From the NCBI GenBank assembly GCA_035525015.1, contig DATLFC010000018.1, forward strand, positions 1 to 13,976: a stretch of DNA of 13,976 nucleotides, in the 5' to 3' direction. Positions 1 through 10,386 of this stretch are shown here, piece by piece. The stretch is from DATLEX01 sp035525015 (lineage in GTDB: Bacteria > Acidobacteriota > Thermoanaerobaculia > Gp7-AA8). The number at the start of each line of letters is the position of its first letter. Positions within the stretch are counted from its first letter, which is position 1. Under the pieces are notes generated by a model. The model did no database searches, had not been told where the DNA came from, and worked only from the letters and a program-made list of their open reading frames with translations. The position numbers were made by a program, and so were the translations under genes.

Positions 1-264
1 GGCGGCGGCGCCGAGGGGCCGCCGGATGAGCAGACCCCATTCGCCGCCGGTCACGTACTGCAGCATGAGGATGGCCAGGGCGCCGGCGCCGATCTGAAAC
101 CAGAAGAGGAAGCTCGGCAGCCAGGCGCGGTAGAACTCGACCGGATTGAGGATCCAGCCGATGGCGCACGCCAACAGACCGATGATGCCGGCCACCAGCG
201 ACGGAAATTGCGCGCGGGCGATCCCGGTCGACTCGGCCGCGCGCGTCTCCAGACCGGCCGTCAA
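1..264 (-). CDS. actF: Alternative Complex III subunit ActF, N-terminal part (cut by window edge)
   Basis: This is the first 88 codons of the second NrfD-like integral membrane subunit of Alternative Complex III; the rest lies beyond position 1. Reading from a TTG at 264-262, the protein begins LTAGLETRAAEST and has a hydrophobic helix around residues 22-38. A second helix (about 50-70) runs through FLFWFQIGAG and ALAILMLQYVTGGEWG and is followed by LLIRRPLGAA. The FW...G...LMLQ.vTGG.WG pattern is typical of ActF and related NrfD-family quinol-interacting proteins. The start is TTG, not ATG: it overlaps the actE TGA by two bases, a GGAGGT lies five bases upstream, and no better start is seen in frame. 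As the last act gene present, it is translationally coupled to actE. Family assignment is good; the full length and downstream neighbours are unseen. Confidence 0.82.
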   Translation of the reverse strand, partial: MTAGLETRAAESTGIARAQFPSLVAGIIGLLACAIGWILNPVEFYRAWLPSFLFWFQIGAGALAILMLQYVTGGEWGLLIRRPLGAAA

Positions 265-839
265 TGGCCACCTCCGGCTTCAAGCGTGGCGCGGGCGTCC
301 GCGGGGACGTCGGCCATCGTCGCGTTCTGGCTGAGCTGCAGCGCGCGGATGTAGGCGATGATCGCCCAGCGATCGGCGGCCGGAACCATGTTCCTGTACG
401 GCGGCATCGCGCCGAATCCGTTCGTCATGACGTCGAAGAAGTGCCCCGCCTTCGCGGTGCGCATCGTCTCGGTGTGGAACGAGCGCGCCCGGCTGAAGCC
501 GCGGGACGGGATCATCCCGTTGCCGTCACCGACCCGGCCGTGGCACTGCGCACAATAGATGTTGTAGCGCTCCTCTCCCCGTTCCACGACCGCCGGCGTG
601 ACCGGGAAGGGGAAGCCGTCGCCCGTCTGCCCGCCGATCATCCCCGTCTCGAAGTAGGGGTTGCCGTGAAGCTCGCCGCGGGCGACGGTGCCTGCGACGC
701 GGGGCCGCGCCGACATCCCGTCGGCAAAGAAGTCGCTCGGCTCGAGCGGATCGTACCTCGGCTGCTGGCCCATCTTCTGATAACAGCCCGCCGAGAGCAG
801 CAGCGCCAGGACGGCGACGAGCGCGTTACCACGGAACAT
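261..839 (-). CDS. actE: Alternative Complex III monoheme cytochrome c lipoprotein ActE
   Basis: A 192-residue periplasmic, membrane-tethered c-type cytochrome. The N-terminus is a lipoprotein signal (MFRGNALVAVLALLLSAGC) with the lipidation cysteine at residue 19. A single heme motif CAQCH lies at 96-100, preceded by GEERYNIYC, and the probable axial methionine is M145 in GFGAMPPY. The C-terminal helix DRWAIIAYIRALQLSQ (about 156-171) is the standard class I cytochrome c ending. In this complex ActE takes electrons from the ActB/ActA wire and hands them to a soluble carrier or a terminal oxidase. The ATG at 839-837 lies inside the end of actD (14-nt overlap), and the stop overlaps the actF start, so expression is probably coupled on both sides. 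The position between a DUF3341 gene and an NrfD-like gene makes the ActE assignment secure over a generic cytochrome c. Confidence 0.93.
   Translation of the reverse strand: MFRGNALVAVLALLLSAGCYQKMGQQPRYDPLEPSDFFADGMSARPRVAGTVARGELHGNPYFETGMIGGQTGDGFPFPVTPAVVERGEERYNIYCAQCHGRVGDGNGMIPSRGFSRARSFHTETMRTAKAGHFFDVMTNGFGAMPPYRNMVPAADRWAIIAYIRALQLSQNATMADVPADARATLEAGGGH
268..275 (-). promoter_or_regulatory. Shine-Dalgarno that fixes the TTG start of actF
   Basis: On the minus strand GGAGGTGG lies just before the TTG at 264-262 (five bases after GGAGGT). It sits inside the last codons of actE. It supports the TTG start over internal alternatives. Confidence 0.6.
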
Positions 840-1374
840 CGACGATCTCCCGTGGATCCAGCCGATCGAGGAAGTTCCGCACTTCCTCGAGCTTGAATTT
901 CGGATCTCTGGCCTGAATGACCAGAAAGAACTTGTCGCGCGAGGCCTGGTCGAACCTCCGCACGTTGAAGACCGGGTGATACGGCATCGGCAGGCCGTTC
1001 AGGGCGAGCATGCCGAACACGGCCCCGAACGCGGCCAGGAGAATCGCGCACTCGAACGCGATGGGGATCCATGCCGGCCACGAGTTGTACGGCTTCCCGC
1101 CGATGTTGAGCGGATAACTGATGACGTTCGCGTACCAGCACATGAAGAAGCCGCCCAGCCCGCCGAGGATGCCCATGATGAGGACGATCGTGGAGAGCCG
1201 CGTTTTGGGCAGGCCGACCGCTTCGGCCATGCCGTGGATCGGGAAGGGAGAGAAGGCGTCGAGATGCGTGTATCCCTCCTGCCGCGCGCGATTCGCCGCG
1301 TCGAGCAGGGCCTGCGGCTCGCTGAACTCGGCGATCACGCCGTAGACGCCGGTGATCGGTTTGCCGATGCCCAT
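826..1374 (-). CDS. actD: Alternative Complex III membrane subunit ActD (DUF3341)
   Basis: A 182-residue protein beginning MGIGKPITGVYGVIAEFSEP. The N-terminal soluble domain contains EGYTHLDAFSPFPIHGM (34-50), the hallmark of DUF3341/ActD. Two membrane helices follow (about 61-85 and 100-126), then a conserved soluble tail with LPMPYHPVFN and RDKFFLVIQARDP. ActD packs against ActC/ActF in the membrane core; no cofactor is known for it. The frame stays open upstream to an ATG at 1455, but those 27 extra codons are made only of the repeat between actC and actD. The internal ATG at 1374-1372 has GGAGGGAG seven bases upstream and matches the family start, so I chose it. The gene overlaps actE by 14 nt and lies 124 bp after actC, the largest gap inside this operon. 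Confidence 0.93.
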   Translation of the reverse strand: MGIGKPITGVYGVIAEFSEPQALLDAANRARQEGYTHLDAFSPFPIHGMAEAVGLPKTRLSTIVLIMGILGGLGGFFMCWYANVISYPLNIGGKPYNSWPAWIPIAFECAILLAAFGAVFGMLALNGLPMPYHPVFNVRRFDQASRDKFFLVIQARDPKFKLEEVRNFLDRLDPREIVDVPW

Positions 1375-1381
1375 CAGCGCA

Positions 1382-1389
1382 CTCCCTCC
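1382..1389 (-). promoter_or_regulatory. Shine-Dalgarno that fixes the actD start
   Basis: The minus strand reads GGAGGGAG, seven bases before the ATG at 1374-1372. It lies just outside the left arm of the inverted repeat. It supports the shorter 182-residue ActD over a 209-residue version starting within the repeat. Confidence 0.65.
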
Positions 1390-1395
1390 GGTCGT

Positions 1396-1487
1396 GTCAT
1401 TCCGAGCGTGAGCGAGGAATCCGGGCGGCCGGCGGAACGAGCAGCGAGCCACCACCCCGCCAGATTCCTCGCTACGCTCGGAATGAC
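1396..1487. repeat. Dispersed repeat pair forming a long inverted repeat between actC and actD
   Basis: The left arm (1396-1421) begins GTCATTCCGAGCG and ends GAGGAATC. The right arm (1463-1487) is its reverse complement except for one single-base indel, so 25 positions can pair. The 41-nt centre is GC-rich and partly self-complementary near the arms. It fills most of the 124-bp actC-actD gap without touching either coding region. A third copy of the same unit lies in mrpA (8592-8623), so this is a dispersed element and not a gene-specific hairpin. In the act mRNA it would fold into a strong stem-loop with no U-tract after it, so it is unlikely to be a classical terminator; it may affect mRNA stability or actC/actD stoichiometry (inference). 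Confidence 0.85.
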
Positions 1488-1498
1488 GAACGCCTCTC

Positions 1499-2926
<1,428 letters not shown>

Positions 2927-2936
2927 GTCGTTCTGA

Positions 2937-5987
<3,051 letters not shown>

Positions 5988-5996
5988 TGTGCTGTC

Positions 5997-6010
5997 GGGG
6001 CCGAGGCCCC
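5997..6010. other. Small perfect palindrome between actA and actB
   Basis: GGGGCCGAGGCCCC can fold as a 5-bp GC stem with a 4-base loop on either strand. It touches the last base of the actA TAG stop and lies about 10 bp before the actB ATG. There is no U-tract. It may be chance in GC-rich DNA, or a modest processing or attenuation element. Confidence 0.3.
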
Positions 6011-6657
6011 TAGTAATGACATGTCGAACAGCTGGTCAGTTTTTTCACTGCGTACTCCTCCACCAGCCGGGGTCCGAGCTCCTCCTGATTCACCGGGACG
6101 TACTCCATGTTGAAGACTTCTTCACGCGGGCGGATGAACTTCTCCGGCTCGCGATGGCAGTCGAGGCACCAGCTCATCGTCAGAGGGGAGGCCTGGTACA
6201 TCAGGTTCATCTTGTCGACGCGTCCGTGGCACGACGCGCAGCCGATCCCCTTCGCCACATGGATGCTGTGATTGAAGTGGACGAAGTCGGGGAGCTGGTG
6301 GACGCGGTTCCAGACGATCGGCGTTCCGTTGGCGAAGCTGGCCCGGATCGGCTCGAGGATCTCGGCGTTCGTCCAGATCTGCGCGTGACAGTTCATGCAG
6401 GTCGAGGTCGGCGGAATGCCGGCGAACGACGACGCCTCCACCGACTGATGGCAGTAACGGCAGTCGATCCCGAGCCCGCCGACGTGATGCTGATGGCTGA
6501 ACTGGACCGGCTGGTCGAGCTGGATGCCCTGACGGGTGAAATAGGGAGAGCGCACCACCGCGCCGATGGCCCAGAGGGCGAAACCGGCGATGAACACCGC
6601 GCCGAAGATGGTGACGCGAGAGAGAGTATTGGCACTGCGGTGGAAAATTTGCGCCAT
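6010..6657 (-). CDS. actA: Alternative Complex III pentaheme cytochrome c ActA
   Basis: A 215-residue multiheme cytochrome with one N-terminal membrane helix (about 15-35) that acts as an uncleaved anchor or signal. Five CxxCH heme motifs are present: CRYCH 66-70, CMNCH 87-91, CASCH 140-144, CLDCH 164-168 and CSTCH 210-214. FSHQHHVGGLGIDCRYCH and HFNHSIHVAKGIGCASCH supply the extra histidines expected as distal ligands. Five hemes, the anchor and the position just before the Tat/Fe-S fusion gene identify ActA of Alternative Complex III. It accepts electrons from the ActB clusters and passes them on, probably to ActE or directly to an outside acceptor. The ATG at 6657-6655 matches the family N-terminus, though no clear Shine-Dalgarno is seen. 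It is the first act gene; a promoter would lie in the 118 bp before it or upstream of the DUF502 gene. Confidence 0.96.
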   Translation of the reverse strand: MAQIFHRSANTLSRVTIFGAVFIAGFALWAIGAVVRSPYFTRQGIQLDQPVQFSHQHHVGGLGIDCRYCHQSVEASSFAGIPPTSTCMNCHAQIWTNAEILEPIRASFANGTPIVWNRVHQLPDFVHFNHSIHVAKGIGCASCHGRVDKMNLMYQASPLTMSWCLDCHREPEKFIRPREEVFNMEYVPVNQEELGPRLVEEYAVKKLTSCSTCHY

Positions 6658-6775
6658 TCCGGCCAGCTACCGTCCAGCGTGAGATATCAAGAGTGAGGGC
6701 AGAAACGCGAGCTGCGCCGACATGGGCCCGCCGCGGCTGCGCGATGATATCCAAAATCGCCCGCAGCGCAACCGC
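6658..6775. other. Intergenic gap between the DUF502 gene and actA
   Basis: A 118-bp gap on the minus-strand transcript. It is the only space inside this minus-strand run large enough for an act promoter. AT-richer patches with GATATC occur twice (6688-6693 and 6747-6752 on either strand), but I cannot assign a convincing -35/-10 pair, and no strong terminator follows the DUF502 gene. The act operon may have its own promoter here or be read through from DUF502. Confidence 0.3.
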
Positions 6776-7318
6776 TCAAGCCTTCGACACGCCGCCCGAC
6801 ACCACCATCGAGAGGATGCTGGTGCTGTCGACGTCGATCGGCTTCACGCGGGAGCGCGGCACGACAAGGAGGCAGCCGTCCCAGGTGTATGAGAACGGCA
6901 GGTACACCGCCACATGGTCCGGCATGGCCATCTCGGCGAGATCGTCGCGCGTCACGAAGCCGAGCAGGCGCACGTCCGACCCATCGGTCAGGGAAACGCT
7001 GACGGGACGGTCGAACCGCCGTTTGTTTCCGACGAACGCCTCCAGCAGATCCTTGATCGCCGCGTAGACGATCCGCACCAGCGGCGCGCGCGTGAACACC
7101 GCCTCCGTCACCTGCAAAAACCGGCGGATGACGAAGTTCGACGCCAGCGCGCCGATGATGATGATGCTCAGCAGGATGATCGCCAGCCCCATCCCCGGCG
7201 TCTCGAAGTGCAGCAGCCGGTCGAGCGCAATGAACGTCTGATACACGATGTAGATCGTCAGCGCCATCGGCACGACGATCACCAACCCACGCAGGAAGTT
7301 CTTCAGCAGCCAGTTCAT
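6776..7318 (-). CDS. DUF502 family two-helix membrane protein
   Basis: A 180-residue protein beginning MNWLLKNFLRGLVIVVPMAL. Two membrane helices (about 9-31 and 43-62) are followed by the DUF502 signature region TRAPLVRIVYAAIKDLLEAF (76-95). A soluble C-terminal domain then contains FDRPVSVSL, LGFVTRDD, VYLPFSYTWDG and VVPRSRVKPIDVDS. The biochemical function of DUF502 is not established; members are widespread in bacteria and plants and sit in membranes. The ATG is the first possible start because an in-frame TAA lies four codons upstream, yet no Shine-Dalgarno is visible. The gene diverges from mrpA across 52 bp and runs in the same direction as the act operon 118 bp downstream. Co-transcription with act is plausible but not shown, and no role in respiration should be assumed. 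Confidence 0.88.
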   Translation of the reverse strand: MNWLLKNFLRGLVIVVPMALTIYIVYQTFIALDRLLHFETPGMGLAIILLSIIIIGALASNFVIRRFLQVTEAVFTRAPLVRIVYAAIKDLLEAFVGNKRRFDRPVSVSLTDGSDVRLLGFVTRDDLAEMAMPDHVAVYLPFSYTWDGCLLVVPRSRVKPIDVDSTSILSMVVSGGVSKA

Positions 7319-7370
7319 ACCGGCAGTTTAGTGGAGCCCGCTGGACCATCTGTGTTAAACCGTCCCGGCG
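7319..7370. promoter_or_regulatory. 52-bp divergent spacer between the DUF502 gene and mrpA
   Basis: Both flanking starts are bounded by in-frame TAA codons (7356-7358 before mrpA; four codons before the DUF502 ATG), so the spacer is truly this short. On the minus strand TTAACA (7353-7358) resembles a -35 box and TAAACT (7325-7330) a -10 box, but their 22-bp spacing is too long. On the plus strand GTTAAAC sits about ten bases before the mrpA ATG. Neither gene has a Shine-Dalgarno here. Promoters must lie in this spacer or inside the neighbouring gene; the exact elements are uncertain. Confidence 0.35.
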
Positions 7371-9608
7371 ATGTCGAAGTGGCTTCTTCCACTGATTCCG
7401 TTCGCCCTGTTCCTCGCCTTCCTGGCGGCGGTGCCGGGCGCGTCGGAGCCTCGCGTCATCGAGCTGCCGCTCGGCACGTCCGAGGAGCTGGGAACGCGCC
7501 TCTCGTTCCGCCTCGACGGACTGTCGATCCTCTTCGCCCTCCTCATCACCGGCATCGGTACCCTCATCTACGCCTACGGCACGCGCTACCTGGCCGGCCG
7601 GACCGATCTTCCCCGCTTCTGGTCGTACTTCACGCTCTTCATGATCTCGATGCTCGGCCTGACGCTGGCCGAGAACCTCATCACGCTTTTCATCTTCTGG
7701 GAGCTGACCAGCCTCTCCTCCTACCTGCTGATCGGCATCGACCATGAGAGGCCGGAGGCGCGCGACGCGGCGCTGAAGGCGCTGCTCGTGACCGGCGGCG
7801 GCGGGATGGCGCTGCTGGCCGGCTTCGTTCTGATCGGCTCTGCGGTCGGCAGTTTCGAGCTCACCTCGATCCTGGCGCAGGGCGACCTCATCCGCGCGCA
7901 CCCGCACTACATCCCGATCCTCATCCTGGTCCTTCTCGGCGCGTTCACGAAGTCGGCGCAGGTGCCGTTCCATTTCTGGCTTCCGGCGGCGATGGAAGCG
8001 CCGACTCCTGTCAGCGCCTATCTCCACTCGGCGACGATGGTCAAGGCAGGCGTCTACCTTCTGGCGCGGCTTCTTCCGGCGCTCGGCGGCAGCGAGGAGT
8101 GGATCGCCGCGCTGGCCGTCGCCGGAGCGCTGACGATGGTGTCCGGCGCGGTCATGGCCGTGCTGGCCACGGACCTGAAGCAGATCCTCGCCTACTCGAC
8201 CATGAGTGCGCTCGGCAGCATGGTCATGCTCCTCGGGATCGGCACGCCTGCCGCGGTGCAGGCCGCCATCGTCTTCCTCTTCGCGCACGCGCTCTACAAA
8301 GCGGCGCTGTTTCTCGTCGCCGGCATCGTCGACCACGAGACCGGCACGCGCGACGTGCGAAGCCTCGGCGGCCTCCGCCGGCTCATGCCGCTGACCGCGA
8401 CCGCGGCCATCCTCGGAGCCGTTTCCCTCGCCTCGTTCGGCCCGGTGCTCAGCTTCGCGGCGAAGGAGATGATGGTGATGGCCATCGCCGCGGCCGGCGA
8501 ATGGCGCCGGCCGCTGGAGATCGCCATCTACACCAGCGCGGTGCTGCTCGCCGCCGCCGCCGCGCTGGTGGCGATCAAGCCCTTCTTCGGCGTCATTCCG
8601 AGCGGACCGAGGAATCCGGGCGGGCGGGGGCACGACCCCTCGGCCGCCATGTGGCTCCCGCCGCTGCTGCTGGCCACGGCGGGCGTGGTGCTGGCGCTGA
8701 TCCCCGGGCCGATCACCGCCGCGCTGCTCGCTCCGGCGTCGGCGGCCGTTCACCAGACGCAGGAGCGCCTGTACGTCTCGCTGTGGCACGGCATCAACGC
8801 ACCGCTGCTGCTGGCGGCCGCGGCGACGGCGGCCGGATTTATCGTCTACCGGACGCGGGAGCGCTGGATCGCGATCGCCGAACCGCTCGGCCGGATCGGC
8901 GCCCTCGGCCCCACGGCCTGGTACGGCCTCTTCCTTCGAGGCATGAACGCGACGGCCAGGGCCCAGACGCGCGTGCTGCAGAGCGGCTACCTGCGCGTCT
9001 ATCTGATGATCATTCTCGTGACGTTGATCGCGCTGGTCCTGATGGCCAACGCGGCCGGCGGCGGCATACGCCTGGCGTGGCGACTGGGCCAGGTGGCGCT
9101 GTACGAGGCGGTCGTGGCGGCGCTCATCATCGCCGGAGCCATCACCGCCTCGCTGGCGAGCTCGCGGCTCGGCGCGATCGCCGCCCTCGGCGTGGTCGGT
9201 TATTCGGTGGCCATCAACTACGTCATCTTCAGCGCGCCCGACCTGGCCATGACTCAGTTCGTGATCGAGACGCTGACCGTCATTCTCTTCGTCCTGGTCA
9301 TCTACCGCCTTCCGCGGTTCAGCGTTCTGACTCCGCCTCCGCAACGCGTGCGTGACGCCGTGCTGGCGACGCTCTTCGGCGCGGTGATCACGCTGCTCGT
9401 CCTCGCCGCGCAGTTGGAGCCTGTGCGGGCCGACCTGGCCGCGTACTACGGGGCGAACGCGTACGTGAAGGGGCACGGGCGGAACCTCGTCAACGTGATC
9501 CTGGTCGACTTCCGCGCGCTCGACACTCTCGGCGAGATCACCGTCATCGGCATCGCCGCGATCGGCGTCTACGCGCTGCTGCGGATGCGGCCGGAGGTCC
9601 GGCCATGA
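7371..9608 (+). CDS. mrpA: Mrp Na+(K+)/H+ antiporter subunit MrpA
   Basis: A 745-residue, many-helix subunit of the Mrp antiporter, related to NuoL of complex I. Residues about 47-400 form the proton-antiporter core: E111 in FIFWELTSLSSYLLIG, K194 in GAFTKSAQVPFHFWLP and K225 in HSATMVKAGVYLLAR are the expected buried charges. A C-terminal MbhD-like region (about 578-652) includes the motif SAPDLAMTQFVIETL with D624 and E633. An MbhE-like end (about 657-745) contains NVILVDFRALDTLGEI. The MbhD/MbhE parts mark the full-length MrpA of seven-gene operons. Residues 408-418 (VIPSGPRNPGG) are encoded by a copy of the dispersed repeat described between actC and actD; this falls in the loop between KPFFG and the helix starting MWLPPLLLATAG. 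The ATG is the first possible start (in-frame TAA at 7356) but has no Shine-Dalgarno. The stop overlaps mrpB by four bases. Confidence 0.96.
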   Translation: MSKWLLPLIPFALFLAFLAAVPGASEPRVIELPLGTSEELGTRLSFRLDGLSILFALLITGIGTLIYAYGTRYLAGRTDLPRFWSYFTLFMISMLGLTLAENLITLFIFWELTSLSSYLLIGIDHERPEARDAALKALLVTGGGGMALLAGFVLIGSAVGSFELTSILAQGDLIRAHPHYIPILILVLLGAFTKSAQVPFHFWLPAAMEAPTPVSAYLHSATMVKAGVYLLARLLPALGGSEEWIAALAVAGALTMVSGAVMAVLATDLKQILAYSTMSALGSMVMLLGIGTPAAVQAAIVFLFAHALYKAALFLVAGIVDHETGTRDVRSLGGLRRLMPLTATAAILGAVSLASFGPVLSFAAKEMMVMAIAAAGEWRRPLEIAIYTSAVLLAAAAALVAIKPFFGVIPSGPRNPGGRGHDPSAAMWLPPLLLATAGVVLALIPGPITAALLAPASAAVHQTQERLYVSLWHGINAPLLLAAAATAAGFIVYRTRERWIAIAEPLGRIGALGPTAWYGLFLRGMNATARAQTRVLQSGYLRVYLMIILVTLIALVLMANAAGGGIRLAWRLGQVALYEAVVAALIIAGAITASLASSRLGAIAALGVVGYSVAINYVIFSAPDLAMTQFVIETLTVILFVLVIYRLPRFSVLTPPPQRVRDAVLATLFGAVITLLVLAAQLEPVRADLAAYYGANAYVKGHGRNLVNVILVDFRALDTLGEITVIGIAAIGVYALLRMRPEVRP
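8592..8623 (+). repeat. Copy of the dispersed repeat embedded in frame in mrpA
   Basis: This stretch begins GTCATTCCGAGCG and continues through GAGGAATCCGGGCGG. Against the left arm at 1396-1428 it differs by one missing base and one substitution over 33 positions, and weaker similarity may run to about 8637. It is a single arm with no partner nearby. It is read through as VIPSGPRNPGG within mrpA, in a loop where the family varies in length. The near-identity to non-coding sequence 7 kb away argues for insertion of a mobile or repetitive element instead of ordinary coding drift. Confidence 0.8.
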
Positions 9609-10027
9609 GCTCCCTCATCCTCCGGACGGCGGCGCGGTACCTGATGCCGCTGCTGCTCCTCTTTTCGATCTTCACGCTGCTCCGCGGGCACAATCTCCCC
9701 GGCGGCGGGTTCACGGGAGGCCTGCTGGCGGCGACGGCGTTCGCGCTCTACATCTTCGCCTGGGATGCCGCGGCCGCGAAGAAGGCGGTCCGCATCGATC
9801 CGCATTTCCTCATCGGCACCGGCCTTCTCATCGCGCTGGGGAGCGGTTTCGTGGGGATGTTCAGCGGCGGTGCGTTCCTGACCGGCGTCTGGGGATCGAT
9901 CGGATCGAGCGAGGAGAAGACCGCCATCGGAACGCCGCTCTTCTTCGACATCGGCGTCTACCTGGTCGTGATCGGCGCCTCGCTGATGATCCTCCTTTCG
10001 CTCACCGAACAGGAGGAGAAAGAGTAA
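9605..10027 (+). CDS. mrpB: Mrp antiporter subunit MrpB
   Basis: A 140-residue protein with four membrane helices. The family signature GHNLPGGGFTGGLLAATAF (29-47) and the later TPLFFDIGVYLVVIGASL stretch (about 109-126) identify MrpB/MnhB. The ATG overlaps the mrpA TGA (ATGA), and a perfect GGAGGT lies at 9593-9598, six bases upstream, so it can be initiated efficiently as well as coupled. MrpB is a small accessory subunit that completes the ion path of the MrpA side of the complex. It ends in an acidic, lysine-containing tail (TEQEEKE) encoded by the purine-rich DNA that also serves as the mrpC Shine-Dalgarno. Confidence 0.95.
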   Translation: MSSLILRTAARYLMPLLLLFSIFTLLRGHNLPGGGFTGGLLAATAFALYIFAWDAAAAKKAVRIDPHFLIGTGLLIALGSGFVGMFSGGAFLTGVWGSIGSSEEKTAIGTPLFFDIGVYLVVIGASLMILLSLTEQEEKE

Positions 10028-10386
10028 TGTCGACGCTCCTCCCGATCGTCATCGGCGTTCTCTACGCCACCGCGCTGTACATGATGCTTCGCCGCAGTCT
10101 GGTGAAGCTCATCATCGGACTGGCCCTGCTCGGCCAGGCGTCGAATCTGCTGATCTTCGTCGCCGCCGCGGGGCGGGGGCTGGTGCGGGGCGGTCCGCCG
10201 ATCATCGCCGAAGGAGAGACGGTGGCGGCGTCAACGATCGCGGATCCCGTTCCGCAGGCGCTGATTCTCACCGCCATCGTCATCGGCTTCGGCGTGCTGG
10301 CCTTCGCGCTGGCGCTGTTCCACCGGACCTACAAGGCCGTCGGCACCGACGACCTCGATGCCTTCACGACGACGGAAGAAGCATGA
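10027..10386 (+). CDS. mrpC: Mrp antiporter subunit MrpC (NuoK-like)
   Basis: A 119-residue homologue of complex I NuoK with three membrane helices. Recognisable stretches are LIIGLALLGQASNLLIFVAA (29-48) and DPVPQALILTAIVIGFGVLA (about 75-94), the usual MrpC/MnhC motif. A 16-residue loop rich in G and P (GRGLVRGGPPIIAEGE) links helices two and three, and the C-terminus is acidic. The start overlaps the mrpB stop by one base (TAATG), with a strong AGGAGGAGA at 10011-10019. It sits at the interface between MrpA and MrpD in solved Mrp complexes. Confidence 0.95.
   Translation: MSTLLPIVIGVLYATALYMMLRRSLVKLIIGLALLGQASNLLIFVAAAGRGLVRGGPPIIAEGETVAASTIADPVPQALILTAIVIGFGVLAFALALFHRTYKAVGTDDLDAFTTTEEA

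Noticed and set aside
6687..9476. A 929-codon open frame on the minus strand opposite mrpA, plus long plus-strand frames at 1502-3214, 2940-4814 and 4866-6113
   Set aside because: Their translations are Arg/Asp/His/Gly-rich low-complexity sequence with no family resemblance, lying opposite well-conserved genes. This is the usual antisense shadow in high-GC DNA.
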